Shown: piece after piece, positions 17,610 to 27,490 of the stretch
Layout: every line of letters starts with the position of its first letter
Numbering within the stretch: position 1 is the first letter of the stretch
NCBI GenBank assembly: GCA_020436165.1
Contig: JAGQYI010000087.1
Coordinates: 32,781-96,780, forward strand
Source: Cyclobacteriaceae bacterium
Lineage (GTDB): Bacteria; Bacteroidota; Bacteroidia; Cytophagales; Cyclobacteriaceae
DNA: 64,000 nt
Reading direction: 5' to 3'
Notes under the pieces: generated by a model
The model's input: only the letters and a program-made list of their open reading frames with translations
The model's database searches: none
What the model was told of the DNA's origin: nothing
Translations under genes and position numbers: made by a program

Positions 17610-18839
17610 ATGAACCCGAAAGCTATATTATATATCATACTTATTATTTCCGTTGCTAATTACATTTTCGAACTTGTACTGGATATTGTGAATTTAAAGT
17701 ATGGAAGGAATCCATTGCCCAAAGAGGCAGAGGGAATCTATGAGACCGAAAAGTATGAAAAATCTATGGAGTACCAACGGGTTCAAACCCGTTTTGGGTT
17801 TGTATCAGGAGGAATTAGTTTCCTGGCCTCCTTTCTTTTCTTAGCCCTCGGAGGATTTGGATGGCTGGATAGTTTGCTTCAACCTTTTTTTGCAAATGAA
17901 ATTGCCAGGGCTATGGTTTTCTTTGGTGTGCTCTATGTGGCTTCCGATATTTTGAGTATGCCTTTTCAGTGGTATGGCACCTTTGTGATCGAAGAACGTT
18001 TTGGTTTCAACAAATCGACTCCTAAGATATTCGTTACTGACAAACTGAAAGGGTATTTGATTGGGGCTCTTTTAGGGGGAGGACTTCTCTACCTGTTATT
18101 GCTTCTGATTACCAGTTTAGGAATCCAATTCTGGTGGGTATTTTGGATTGCCATTACTCTGTTTACTTTATTTATGAATATGTTCTATACTACGCTTATA
18201 ATGCCTTTATTTAATAAGTTAACTCCTTTAGGAGAAGGAGATTTACGAACAGCAATAGAGTCGTATAGTACTAAGGTTGGATTTCCCCTTACCAATATTT
18301 TTGTAATTGATGGTTCAAAGCGTTCAAGTAAGGCCAACGCATTTTTTTCAGGGTTTGGTAAGAAGAAAAAAGTGGTTTTGTATGATACGCTTATTGAGAA
18401 CCACACAACAGAAGAATTAGTGGCTGTATTTGCACATGAGGTAGGGCATTATAAGAAAAAACATATTATTCAGAGTCTAGTGTCTTCTATTTTGCAGACA
18501 GGAGTGATGCTGTTTATCATGTCATTACTCATTTTCAGCGAGAAACTTTCCTTGGCGTTAGGCGCAAATAGTTTGCAATTGCATGTAAATCTTATTGCAT
18601 TTGCTATGTTATATTCACCTATTTCGTTTGTAACAGGCATTATTTCGAATGTAATAAGCCGTAAAAATGAGTTTGAGGCTGATAACTACGCGGTAGAAAC
18701 AACTAATAAGAATGACTTGCCTGTTGCTTTGAAAAAACTATCGGTTGATAACCTAAGCAATTTGCAGCCGCATCCGGCTTATGTATTTTTTCATTATTCG
18801 CACCCGCCTTTGCTAAAACGACTTGCTGCAATGCAGTAG
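17610..18839 (+). CDS. M48 family zinc metalloprotease, Ste24 / CAAX protease type
   Basis: 409 residues from ATG 17610. An extension to TTG 17580 overlaps the promoter and is rejected. Integral membrane protease with six or seven helices, catalytic zinc motif AHEVGHYKKKH and a downstream zinc ligand in NEFEADNYAV. Order: N-terminal M48_N membrane domain (about 1-200), peptidase domain (about 205-405). In bacteria, Ste24-type enzymes are thought to act in membrane protein quality control. The bacterial substrate is unknown. Convergent with gpsA, 1 bp apart. Confidence 0.92.
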   Translation: MNPKAILYIILIISVANYIFELVLDIVNLKYGRNPLPKEAEGIYETEKYEKSMEYQRVQTRFGFVSGGISFLASFLFLALGGFGWLDSLLQPFFANEIARAMVFFGVLYVASDILSMPFQWYGTFVIEERFGFNKSTPKIFVTDKLKGYLIGALLGGGLLYLLLLLITSLGIQFWWVFWIAITLFTLFMNMFYTTLIMPLFNKLTPLGEGDLRTAIESYSTKVGFPLTNIFVIDGSKRSSKANAFFSGFGKKKKVVLYDTLIENHTTEELVAVFAHEVGHYKKKHIIQSLVSSILQTGVMLFIMSLLIFSEKLSLALGANSLQLHVNLIAFAMLYSPISFVTGIISNVISRKNEFEADNYAVETTNKNDLPVALKKLSVDNLSNLQPHPAYVFFHYSHPPLLKRLAAMQ

Positions 18840-18840
18840 G

Positions 18841-19884
18841 TTAAATGAAATCAATATCCACATTCAATGGAATTTTCATCAGGTAGGTGAGGGCATCCTT
18901 AACGGTCATACTGCCGGTTAGAACCTTGTAGAGGGTTTCTGTTATAGGTGCTCTGAATCCGTAGTGTTCTGCAAACTTCTTCACAATTTTAATTGTGTTT
19001 ACACCTTCCGCTACTTCGTTCATAGATTCAATAATATCGCTAAGCTTTTCTCCCTGGGCAAGTCGGTTTCCCACCGTAAAGTTGCGGCTGTACTTTGATG
19101 AACTGGTAGCAACAAGATCACCCACACCTGCAAGGCCAATAAATGCCTGCAAGTTGCCCCCAAGGGCTTTTCCCAGATAAATCATCTCAACCAATCCACG
19201 GCTAATAAGCATAGCCCGGGCGTTTTCACCAAAGCCTAATCCGCTCAAAGCACCCGATGCCAAAGCAATTATGTTTTTTAAAACACCCGTTAACTCTATG
19301 CCAATTAAATCTTTGTTGCCGTATACCTGAAAATAATCGCTTCGTAACAATTGCTGTCCTTCTTTAATTACGGAATCGAAGGAGCTTGCCACCACAGTTG
19401 CAGCTGGTTGATGGTTCCCGATTTCCTTTGCAAGGTTGGGGCCCGCCAAGCATCCAATACGCACCACAACGCTCTCGTCCCGAATTACCTCACTCATGGT
19501 CTTTACATTTTCACGAGTAAATTCTGCATCCGGATGATCAATGGTCATCCCTTCAGGAAGGGATACATCCAAGCCTTTCGTTCCGTGTATTAAAGTGTGG
19601 TACGGGTGAATGTAGGGAGCCAGGTCCCTCATCATTTTCCTGAAGCCGGAAGAAGGAACTACCGGAAATATGGTCTCGCATTCGCCTGCTATCCGTTCAA
19701 GATCATCGCATATCTCAATATTTTCATGCAGTTCATAACCAGAGTTGGTTCTGGTTTCACGCATATTTGTGATTTTTTCAGAACTGCGTGCATACAATTT
19801 CACTTTGGCGTTTTGAGCCAATAAATTGGCCACCACAGTTCCAAAACTACCTGCTCCGATTACGCCTACTACTTTACCCGACAT
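18841..19884 (-). CDS. gpsA: Glycerol-3-phosphate dehydrogenase [NAD(P)+]
   Basis: 347 residues. It makes sn-glycerol-3-phosphate from dihydroxyacetone phosphate for phospholipid synthesis. Seen: N-terminal Rossmann motif VIGAGSFGTVVANLLA, IHGTKGLD, GCLAGPNLAKE, the catalytic-Lys region GVLKNIIALASG, and GLAGVGDLVATSSSKYSRN. Its start overlaps the end of the acyltransferase gene by 11 bp, so the two are translationally coupled. They form consecutive steps: G3P is made here and acylated by the neighbour. Confidence 0.96.
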   Translation of the reverse strand: MSGKVVGVIGAGSFGTVVANLLAQNAKVKLYARSSEKITNMRETRTNSGYELHENIEICDDLERIAGECETIFPVVPSSGFRKMMRDLAPYIHPYHTLIHGTKGLDVSLPEGMTIDHPDAEFTRENVKTMSEVIRDESVVVRIGCLAGPNLAKEIGNHQPAATVVASSFDSVIKEGQQLLRSDYFQVYGNKDLIGIELTGVLKNIIALASGALSGLGFGENARAMLISRGLVEMIYLGKALGGNLQAFIGLAGVGDLVATSSSKYSRNFTVGNRLAQGEKLSDIIESMNEVAEGVNTIKIVKKFAEHYGFRAPITETLYKVLTGSMTVKDALTYLMKIPLNVDIDFI

Positions 19885-21562
19885 GCTCTTCGAAATTATA
19901 GCCTATCAAACGATTGTGATAATAATAAAGCAAATTGAGGCTTTGAGTCTCAATATCCCCAACTTCATTTCGAATAAGCGGAAGATGTGCATGGAAAATA
20001 CCTAAATTTTTTAAACCCTGTTTAATGAGGTCATCGGTTGATTTATGAAGTCCGGGACTGGTAAGAATATTTCCAGCTGCTTCCTCTTCAAAAATTATAT
20101 TTTTAAGTTTTTCTACTTCACGGCTAAATTCACCATAGTCAAGCAATAATTCATCTTCAGGCAATCTAAGGAAATTGAAAAGATCGAGGTCGGGAAATTT
20201 TTTCCTAAGTAACCTGAAACCAACAAAAGCAATTAAGTGGCTGGGCAGAACTTCGTTGTTTTTGTGAAACTCTTCAACTATTCTTCTGCTTAAATTTATG
20301 GTATATTCCTCATCTCGTTGATGGTCATCCACAAACTTTCCATTTCGCATAAAATAGTCTCTGGTGGAAATATACTTATCGTTTTTGCCGATGCTATGTC
20401 CCTCATCATCTACGTAGTTTCCAAACAGGTCCATCGAACGGCCAATAGTTACTGATATGTCTGATTGTTTGGTAAAGAACTTGAAAAGAAACTTAACTAT
20501 TTTATAGGAAGTAGAGTATTCATCGTTTTCAGTATAATACCTTTCTTGCCCTTTTTGCTTCAGAAATTGATCAATTAATGAAGGAGCTTCTAAAACGAAG
20601 TTGTAATTCAGTACAACCGGTACAACAAATATTTTGCTATCGTTGTTATTCTTAAAATTAGCAAGTTGTGCCTGTATTGCGGTTCCTAATAAACCACGCT
20701 TTAGTTCTTTCTCAATAGAACCGGACCTAGAACGTGTGCCTCCCGGGAAGAACAGACTATGGCAACCATCCTGAATGGCCAGGTTAGAGTACATTTTGAG
20801 TGTTTCCAGATAAACAAGATTTTTCTTTCTCCTGTCTACTTTATATGCACCCAAGCTATTCATAAAATAAGCAAATACTCTGATGTTAAAAAGATTAAGA
20901 CCGGCACCGTATATAAAAGGAGGTAGTCCAAGTTCATGAATTACCCAACCGATGAGAACCGAATCCAGATTGCTGAAATGTGTAGGAACCATTACAATAG
21001 TTCCGTTTTTTGCCAGCTCGCGAAGGTGGTCCAGGTTTCCCCTAATTCTAATCTTGTCTCGTAATGTGCGCTGCGCCCTAAATAAACCCGAGAATCTTCC
21101 TGTATGAGCTGCATTTAGTAACCTGGCAAACCCAAACGTGGCAATACTTCGTGCAAATCGATAAGAAGAGTGCTTAAAATTACCCGCTATCTCATTTGCA
21201 TATCGGTCGGTAATTGTTTTTAGAATTTCATCGGCTGTTTTTGTTGCCCCTCCTGGTTGGCTGGATATGGCTAAAAGTTGTTTTTTTACATCTTTCCAAA
21301 AATCATAGTCATCATCAGGATCAACGCTCCAGGGAGCCTTTTGTATTCTAAGTTTCTCTTTGTAACGGGTCCTCTCAAGCTCTTCTATTAAACTGGCTTC
21401 AGTATTCTTTATTCTTTTTATAGAGCTTATGCTTTCTTTGGAAACCCGCTCGATAAATTCCTGTCGTTGCTTGCTTAGCTTAACTACCGGCCACTCATTA
21501 TGCTCTGGAATTATCGGCTTAAAATGGGTTGTATTATTAAATTTCTCCTCCATGTAGTCCAA
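19874..21562 (-). CDS. Glycerol-3-phosphate acyltransferase-like protein (PlsB/PlsC superfamily)
   Basis: 562 residues. The acyltransferase motifs are clear: block I VPTHFSNLDSVLIG (HX4D), block II GAYKVDRRKKN and block III FFPGGTRSRSGSIE. The length and the flanking helical domains fit PlsB-like glycerol-3-phosphate acyltransferases better than short PlsC enzymes. No transmembrane segment is obvious. It transfers an acyl group to G3P supplied by GpsA, encoded directly after it. The start is ATG 21562 or ATG 21553 (MEEKF); the sequence does not decide. Likely operon with the upstream membrane protein gene, 40 bp away. Confidence 0.88.
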   Translation of the reverse strand: MDYMEEKFNNTTHFKPIIPEHNEWPVVKLSKQRQEFIERVSKESISSIKRIKNTEASLIEELERTRYKEKLRIQKAPWSVDPDDDYDFWKDVKKQLLAISSQPGGATKTADEILKTITDRYANEIAGNFKHSSYRFARSIATFGFARLLNAAHTGRFSGLFRAQRTLRDKIRIRGNLDHLRELAKNGTIVMVPTHFSNLDSVLIGWVIHELGLPPFIYGAGLNLFNIRVFAYFMNSLGAYKVDRRKKNLVYLETLKMYSNLAIQDGCHSLFFPGGTRSRSGSIEKELKRGLLGTAIQAQLANFKNNNDSKIFVVPVVLNYNFVLEAPSLIDQFLKQKGQERYYTENDEYSTSYKIVKFLFKFFTKQSDISVTIGRSMDLFGNYVDDEGHSIGKNDKYISTRDYFMRNGKFVDDHQRDEEYTINLSRRIVEEFHKNNEVLPSHLIAFVGFRLLRKKFPDLDLFNFLRLPEDELLLDYGEFSREVEKLKNIIFEEEAAGNILTSPGLHKSTDDLIKQGLKNLGIFHAHLPLIRNEVGDIETQSLNLLYYYHNRLIGYNFEEHVG

Positions 21563-21602
21563 CTATAGTACCCAAATATAATTTTAAATTATTCATTCTT
21601 AC

Positions 21603-22259
21603 CTATAGCTCCATACCCATAATAGCCGAACCATTTATTTTGTATTCTCCATAGGCAATGTACCCCGATTCTGAATTGAACACAATAGGTTTGGATAACT
21701 CAGTGATACTAACCTTTAGTATTACGTTGTTTTTCAATGGCTTAGGTGGAAGTAACGAATAGTTTACATGAGCAAAACCAGGCTCAGATTCATTTTTTTC
21801 TTCTAAAAACTTCTGTAGTTCAGATTTCTCTACTTGGCAGTAAAATGGTGGAAAATCACCTTGTTTAATTCGGTAATGAATGAAATTGAAAATTTTTTCC
21901 GGGAAATGAGGTGTTTTATTTTTGTTGATCCAAATTAAAGCAGATTCCCTAGGATTAACTATTTTAACTACCCAGTAATCTGTAAGTCCAAAGTACAAGA
22001 TCAATAAACCGACAAAAAGCAAGGCAATTATATACATACTTGCTCCTTCAAGGATAATATTTACTGTAGCCAGACTTGATATAACAGCGCCCGCTATTAA
22101 GGGGGCCAATTTCTTTTTTGTTACTAATTCAGCCGATATTATCTCAGCGATTTGGAAATGATAAAATTTCCTATTGTTTCTAATATAAATATGGTCTTGC
22201 CCAATTTTGAGCGAATCGAAATCATCATTCCAATGGTACGAAATAAAAGGTTCGGTCAA
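21603..22259 (-). CDS. Hypothetical membrane protein at the head of the plsB-like/gpsA operon
   Basis: 218 residues. The N-terminal beta-rich part (LKIGQDHIYIRNNRKFYHFQ) resembles a small PH-like or bacterial membrane-flanked domain. Two transmembrane helices follow (about 52-72 and 76-95), then a soluble C-terminal domain with no recognised motif. It lies 40 bp upstream of the acyltransferase gene on the same strand, so a link to membrane lipid metabolism is possible, but only by position. Confidence 0.6.
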   Translation of the reverse strand: MTEPFISYHWNDDFDSLKIGQDHIYIRNNRKFYHFQIAEIISAELVTKKKLAPLIAGAVISSLATVNIILEGASMYIIALLFVGLLILYFGLTDYWVVKIVNPRESALIWINKNKTPHFPEKIFNFIHYRIKQGDFPPFYCQVEKSELQKFLEEKNESEPGFAHVNYSLLPPKPLKNNVILKVSITELSKPIVFNSESGYIAYGEYKINGSAIMGMEL

Positions 22260-22420
22260 GGTATTAAAAAATGAGGTTGGTATGTTACAAAACTAGCATA
22301 AGTCGGATTCATTTTACGTTGTAAAAGAAAATCTAAGGTAATGTGTAACTATTTTTGGAATTTAAAGGTTAATAGGTACGTATTTGGTTATATATTTAAT
22401 GGCTGATAAAAGGTAGGTTA

Positions 22421-25249
22421 ATGCTTCAAAGATTTAAGACTTTATTTTTTGCTATTTTACTAACCTTAGCCGGTTTTTCGGTTCAAGCTACACATATTCG
22501 TGCAGGGGAGATTACGGTAGAAAGAGTGAATTGCCAAAGTAAAACTTTTGTTATTTATGTTACAGGATATGTTGATCTTATAGGTGGACAGGTAACTTTT
22601 GGAGGAGGAACTTTGGATTTTGGCGATGGTAGTGAAAAAATAATAAATATTCGTGAAGACCCCAGGGTAACAATTCTAATTGACGAGCAACCAATTGAAG
22701 GAGGGAATGGAGTGGGAATTACAAGGTTTCGGGTAGAGCATACTTACAGTGGTAATGGGTTTTATATAATAGGATATACTGAATCGAACAGGAACGATGG
22801 AATTGTGAATATGAACAATTCTGTTGAGACTCCGTTTTATGTGGAAACAATGGTACGCATAGATGCTACTTTGGGTTGCAACCTGCATTTGCCAGAAATG
22901 TTGGTTCCCCCGGTAGACTATGGATGCTCTGGTGTGGCTTTTTACCACAACCCGGGAGCATTTGACAGAGATGGAGATAGTCTTGCTTTCGCTTTTGTTA
23001 CTCCTCGTAAAGCAAAGGATACACCTGTTGATAACTACAGAGTAGTAAATGATCCTGAATTTGGTGGATTTCAGGAGGGTACCACTAATTTGCCCGCAAC
23101 GCTTTCTATCGATCCTATTACAGGTGATATTGTTTGGAACTCACCTGGTATTACTGGAGAATACAATTTTGCATTTATTGTTAAGGAATATAGAAAGGTT
23201 GATGGCATTTATTATCTGGTTGGTTCGGTTGTCAGGGATATGCAAATTATTGTGGATGATTGTGATAATAACAGACCAGAGTTAGATGTTCCGGATGATA
23301 TATGTGTTGAAGTAGGAGAAACTGTAAACTTTGACGTGTTCGCTACTGATAAGGACGGAGATCCTGTAAAACTGGAAGTTTTCTCAGGTGTATTATATTT
23401 TCCTGATTCTCCTGCCACCTACACTCCAAATCCATCTGATTATCAACCGCAACCTGGCAAATTAACCTTTAATTGGGAAACGACTTGTGACCATGTAAGG
23501 GAACAACCCTACCTTGTTACATTTAAAGTGACGGATGATCCTCCTCAAGGAATTAGGTTAACGGAATATGCTACAGTAAATATTATTGTTGTCGCACCCG
23601 CACCACAAAACTTACAAAGTACGGTTAATGCGAATAGAACAATAGATCTTACATGGGACGATTATTCCTGTTCAAATGCTGAAAAAATACAGATTTGGCG
23701 TAGGGTAGACTCATATCCGCTTTTACCTGACGAGTGCGAAACAGGAATACCGGAATATGCAGGATATACTTTGCTGGATGAAGTGCCAATAACCACATCC
23801 TCTTACAAAGACGACAATCATGGCAGTCTTTTAGCCTTTGATGCGGATTACTGTTACAGGTTGGTAGCCGTATTTCCACCTCCTCAAAATGGTGAAAGCT
23901 ACGCTTCTAATGAAACGTGCGGTTTAATTAAAGCGGACGGGCCGGCCATTACTCACGTTACAGTTGATGAAACAAGCCTCACGGATGGAAAAATTACCGT
24001 AAGCTGGAGAGGACCGTTTGAAATTGATCAGGTGCTTTTTCCTCCTCCTTATAGCTATGAGTTATGGAGAGGTGAAGGTTTTGAGGGTTCTGTGACTACG
24101 AAAGTAATGAGCATTTCGTCTGATACAACCTTTCAGGATAACGGGCTTAACACAATGGAACATCCTTATCACTATGTAGTTAAGCTGTTTGATGATAATG
24201 GACAGGAAGTGGTTCAATCTGTTGCTGCATCTTCGGTTTTCACGAATCCGATACCGGGTACTGCTTCAATTGAGTTGGATTGGTCTGCAAATGTTCCATG
24301 GTCAAATAACACCGCTGGTTTTCCCTATCATTATATATACAGGGGTCATGTTGATGGTGCGGACCTAAGCAAATTGGTGCTGATTGATAGCGTCAATGTA
24401 AATAGAGATGGATTTAGTTATTTTGATGATGGTAGTTTCAATAATGAACCTCTTGAAGAACAAATACTTTATTGCTATTATGTTGAAGTATTAGGCTCTT
24501 ATGGAAATCCGAATATAGATAAACCGCAGATAAATTTTTCTCAAATTACCTGTGCACAGCCAAATGATACGATTCCACCTTGTGCACCAGAATTAGTTTT
24601 GTTGACTGAAGATTGTTCCACCATTTTAAGTAATCAGCCATGCAACTTTAATAATTTTTATAACGAAATAGCTTGGTCTGAAACTTTAACCAACGGGGAA
24701 GGATGTGATAATGAAGACCAAATTAAGGGTTATAATGTTTATTTCTCTTCTACCGGTGAGGGTGATGATTCGTTCGAGTTGATAGATTTTGTTCAAGATA
24801 CTTCTTACCTACATTTAGGCTTGCCCTCTTTTGCGGGATGCTATTATGTTACAACCCTGGATCGTTCTAATAACGAAAGTACTCCGAGCAATATCGTTTG
24901 TAATGACAATTGTCCGTTCTATGAACTGCCTAACATCATTACACCTAATGGTGATGGCAAAAACGATGTTTTCCGTCCGTTGGACGAATTTTCAGGAGGT
25001 GATGCATCTCGCTGCCCACGATTTATAAAGTCAGTTAGCTTTAAAATATTCAATCGCTGGGGTGGGGTTATATACAATTACGAGAGCGGGGGTGAGAATA
25101 CAATTTTTATTGACTGGGATGGAAGAGACAATACGGGAACTCTTTTACCTAGTGGGGTGTATTATTACACAGCCGATGTTGAATTTGACCTTCGAAGGCC
25201 TCAAGACAGGTTCCAACAGCTAAAAGGATGGGTGCACATTCTTTATTAA
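22421..25249 (+). CDS. Large secreted protein with T9SS type B (gliding-associated, CHU_C) sorting domain
   Basis: 942 residues: signal peptide (GFSVQA), N-terminal region with paired Cys and Ca-binding-like Asp-rich turns (FDRDGDSLAFAF, FATDKDGDPVKLEVF), at least two fibronectin-III-like or Ig-like units (about 400-720, with SSYKDDNHGSLLAFDADYCY), and a C-terminal type B sorting domain of about 90 residues (IITPNGDGKNDVFRP, FKIFNRWGGVIYNY, WDGRDNTGTLLPSGVYYY). This domain directs transport through the type IX secretion system and attachment at the cell surface. The last 22 bp overlap the next gene. It is probably an adhesin or surface scaffold, but no enzymatic motif is visible. Confidence 0.9.
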   Translation: MLQRFKTLFFAILLTLAGFSVQATHIRAGEITVERVNCQSKTFVIYVTGYVDLIGGQVTFGGGTLDFGDGSEKIINIREDPRVTILIDEQPIEGGNGVGITRFRVEHTYSGNGFYIIGYTESNRNDGIVNMNNSVETPFYVETMVRIDATLGCNLHLPEMLVPPVDYGCSGVAFYHNPGAFDRDGDSLAFAFVTPRKAKDTPVDNYRVVNDPEFGGFQEGTTNLPATLSIDPITGDIVWNSPGITGEYNFAFIVKEYRKVDGIYYLVGSVVRDMQIIVDDCDNNRPELDVPDDICVEVGETVNFDVFATDKDGDPVKLEVFSGVLYFPDSPATYTPNPSDYQPQPGKLTFNWETTCDHVREQPYLVTFKVTDDPPQGIRLTEYATVNIIVVAPAPQNLQSTVNANRTIDLTWDDYSCSNAEKIQIWRRVDSYPLLPDECETGIPEYAGYTLLDEVPITTSSYKDDNHGSLLAFDADYCYRLVAVFPPPQNGESYASNETCGLIKADGPAITHVTVDETSLTDGKITVSWRGPFEIDQVLFPPPYSYELWRGEGFEGSVTTKVMSISSDTTFQDNGLNTMEHPYHYVVKLFDDNGQEVVQSVAASSVFTNPIPGTASIELDWSANVPWSNNTAGFPYHYIYRGHVDGADLSKLVLIDSVNVNRDGFSYFDDGSFNNEPLEEQILYCYYVEVLGSYGNPNIDKPQINFSQITCAQPNDTIPPCAPELVLLTEDCSTILSNQPCNFNNFYNEIAWSETLTNGEGCDNEDQIKGYNVYFSSTGEGDDSFELIDFVQDTSYLHLGLPSFAGCYYVTTLDRSNNESTPSNIVCNDNCPFYELPNIITPNGDGKNDVFRPLDEFSGGDASRCPRFIKSVSFKIFNRWGGVIYNYESGGENTIFIDWDGRDNTGTLLPSGVYYYTADVEFDLRRPQDRFQQLKGWVHILY

Positions 25250-25644
25250 CAAGAGAGAAGTCTGCCATAGTATTTTTTGATACGGACTGTTTGCTATGCA
25301 ATAGGACAGTGCAGCTTTTGTTGAAAGCGGATAGTAAAAAGCTTTTGAAATTTGCCGGTTTAGGAAGCGAACTTGGTATTGAGTTCAAGAACCAGTTTTC
25401 TATATCCATAGACTCTGTTTTACTTTATTACAAAGGCAGATATTATTTTAAGAGCAAAGCATTTTTCAAAATATCAGGAATTCTTGGCTTCCCATATAAT
25501 GTGTTGCAAGTCTTTCGGGTAATACCAGGTAGAATTTCAGACAAAGTATACGACTGGATAGCCAAAAACAGGTTTAAGTGGTTTGGAAAAACAGACCACT
25601 GTTTAATTCCTGAAAAGAAGTACTCCGGTCGCATTATCCTTTGA
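25228..25644 (+). CDS. DCC-family thiol-disulfide oxidoreductase (DUF393)
   Basis: 138 residues. N-terminal FFDTDCLLCNRTVQLLLK carries the DxxCxxC signature of the DCC family, thought to be thioredoxin-fold redox proteins. The rest matches the family: LKFAGLGSELG, FKISGILGFPYN, YDWIAKNRFKWFG. The start at ATG 25228 lies 22 bp inside the end of the preceding T9SS gene, which suggests coupled expression. A role in that protein's disulfides is unlikely, because this protein has no signal peptide. Confidence 0.88.
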   Translation: MGAHSLLTREKSAIVFFDTDCLLCNRTVQLLLKADSKKLLKFAGLGSELGIEFKNQFSISIDSVLLYYKGRYYFKSKAFFKISGILGFPYNVLQVFRVIPGRISDKVYDWIAKNRFKWFGKTDHCLIPEKKYSGRIIL

Positions 25645-25647
25645 ACG

Positions 25648-25678
25648 TTGCCTGACATTACATCCCGAATTATATTTG
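25648..25678 (+). promoter_or_regulatory. Promoter of fabD
   Basis: GTTG with TTG at 25648-25650, 20-nt spacer, TATATTTG at 25671-25678. The -7 box fits the consensus fully. Located between the DCC gene and ATG 25697. Confidence 0.55.
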
Positions 25679-25696
25679 CCGAAAACTTAGACAACT

Positions 25697-26569
25697 ATGA
25701 AGGCATATGTATATCCGGGTCAGGGCGCCCAGTTCTCAGGAATGGGAAAAGAATTGTACGAAACCAATGCGACTGCAAAGCAACTTTTTGATCGAGCCAA
25801 TGAAATTCTTGGCTTTGAAATAACTAAAATAATGTTTGAGGGAACTGAAGAAGAGTTAAAACAAACCAAGGTTACTCAGCCCGCAGTTTTTCTTCATTCG
25901 GTTGTACTTTCATTAATGGACCCAACATTTGCCCCGGATATGGTTGCAGGGCATTCACTCGGAGAGTTTTCAGCTTTAGTAGCTAATAAAACATTATCCT
26001 TTGAAGATGGGCTCAGTCTTGTGTACAAAAGGGCTCTTGCCATGCAAAAGGCGTGTGAAATTAACCCTTCAACTATGGCGGCTATTTTGGGCCTTGATGA
26101 TGAGGTAGTAGAAAAGGTTTGTGAAGAAGTTGATGGAGTTGTGGTTGCTGCGAACTACAATTGCCCCGGCCAGTTGGTTATTTCAGGAAGCAATGAGTCA
26201 ATTGATATAGCTTGTGAAAAAATGAAAGAAGCCGGTGCCAAGAGGGCTTTACCACTTCAGGTCGGTGGTGCTTTTCACTCTCCTTTAATGGAACCAGCCA
26301 GGGCAGAACTCGAAGAAGCAATTAATTCTACTAAATTTAATAAACCAATTTGTCCGGTTTATCAGAACGTAACAGGGCTTCCTTCTACTGATGTTGATGT
26401 AATAAAACAAAATTTGATTAAGCAATTAACGGCACCAGTTAGATGGACTCAATCCGTTCAGAATATGGTTGCTGACGGTGCGACTCATTTTATTGAAAGC
26501 GGACCTGGAAAGGTGTTGCAAGGACTTGTAAAGAAAATACATAACGAAGCAGAAGTAAGGGGTTTGTAA
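25697..26569 (+). CDS. fabD: Malonyl CoA-acyl carrier protein transacylase
   Basis: 290 residues. It transfers malonyl from CoA to acyl carrier protein for fatty acid synthesis. Motifs: N-terminal YPGQGAQFSGMGKELY, nucleophile Ser in AGHSLGEFSAL, catalytic His in GGAFHSPLM, and GPGKVLQGLVKK at the end. Full usual length. A -7 box TATATTTG precedes it, so it has its own promoter. The next gene starts one base after its stop. Confidence 0.97.
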   Translation: MKAYVYPGQGAQFSGMGKELYETNATAKQLFDRANEILGFEITKIMFEGTEEELKQTKVTQPAVFLHSVVLSLMDPTFAPDMVAGHSLGEFSALVANKTLSFEDGLSLVYKRALAMQKACEINPSTMAAILGLDDEVVEKVCEEVDGVVVAANYNCPGQLVISGSNESIDIACEKMKEAGAKRALPLQVGGAFHSPLMEPARAELEEAINSTKFNKPICPVYQNVTGLPSTDVDVIKQNLIKQLTAPVRWTQSVQNMVADGATHFIESGPGKVLQGLVKKIHNEAEVRGL

Positions 26570-26570
26570 T

Positions 26571-27350
26571 TTGGGGATCTCTATTACCCATATTGATACC
26601 GCCTGCATTATTCTCGACATTAATGGGTACAGGATCATGACAGATCCTGTTTTAGACAGTCCGGGGAAGCGGTATCATTTTGGATATGGCAGTTTTTCAA
26701 AGAAAACAAGTAAACCTGCCCTTAATATCGAACAAATTGGGAAGATCGATTTGATCTTGTTGAGCCATCATCAGCACAAAGATAATTTTGATAAAAAGGG
26801 AAAAGAGTTTGCTAAGAATGTTTCCAGAATTATCACTACAAAACCAGGTGCAAAAACTATGTCTAATGCTGTAGGTCTTGATAATTGGGAGAACATCAAA
26901 ATTGAAACCTCGAAGGTACCTGGTTTAAAAATAACAGCTACACCAGCTCAACACCATCCATGGTGGCTCCCTGAATTTTTCTCAGGAAAAGTTATAGGAT
27001 TCATTTTGGAATGGGAAGGTCAGAAAGGAGCCTTCTATATTTCCGGTGACACCGTTTACTTCAAGGGGATAAAAGAGATTGCCCAACGATTTGAAATTGA
27101 TACGGGCATAATTCATATGGGTTCAGTTCAGTTTAGATATTTAACAGGATTTGGTAAGTATACTTTCAATGTAAGTTCAGCAATTAAAGCCGCAAATGTG
27201 CTCGGCATTCAACGATTTATTCCAGTGCATTATTCAGGGTGGTCGCATTTTAAAGAATCGGGATATGAGGCCCTTGACTATTTGGAACGTAATTTAAGAG
27301 GAATTGAACTGATTACGTTGGGATCTGGAACAGAATATGAACTCGAATAG
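26571..27350 (+). CDS. MBL-fold metallo-hydrolase (UlaG-like branch)
   Basis: 259 residues. The TTG at 26571 is the only available start near the conserved N-terminus: an in-frame TAA at 26556-26558 blocks extension, and the next Met would remove the first beta strands. Metal motif: LLSHHQHKDNF, i.e. HxHxDN in place of HxHxDH. The Asn version seems to occur in a subgroup of the UlaG-like family. Further ligands: AQHHPWW, SGDTVYF and the final VHYSGWSHF. The substrate is unknown. It is one base downstream of fabD and probably coupled to it. Confidence 0.82.
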   Translation: MGISITHIDTACIILDINGYRIMTDPVLDSPGKRYHFGYGSFSKKTSKPALNIEQIGKIDLILLSHHQHKDNFDKKGKEFAKNVSRIITTKPGAKTMSNAVGLDNWENIKIETSKVPGLKITATPAQHHPWWLPEFFSGKVIGFILEWEGQKGAFYISGDTVYFKGIKEIAQRFEIDTGIIHMGSVQFRYLTGFGKYTFNVSSAIKAANVLGIQRFIPVHYSGWSHFKESGYEALDYLERNLRGIELITLGSGTEYELE

Positions 27351-27394
27351 AAACGTTACTTTTCGGTATTATTTAAGGTTACAATTAATTATTT

Positions 27395-27457
27395 TTTGGT
27401 ACTAAGGTTAAGTTATTTAACTTATTTTTGGATATCCTAACGTAAAACTTTAGTTTG
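27395..27457 (+). promoter_or_regulatory. Candidate promoter region of the giant surface protein gene
   Basis: Two overlapping readings exist. TTTG 27395-27398, then 24 nt, then TATTTTTG 27423-27430 (perfect -7 box, spacing slightly long). Or TTTTTG 27425-27430, then 20 nt, then TAGTTTG 27451-27457 (ideal spacing, -7 box one base short). I cannot choose between them. Confidence 0.35.
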
Positions 27458-27490
27458 TTAGTAAACAGAAAGTTGTAAGAAGTTATTCTC

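Noticed and set aside
26571..26600. Frameshift between fabD and the MBL-fold gene
   Set aside because: The TTG start one base after the fabD stop, with an in-frame stop just upstream, explains the arrangement without any error.
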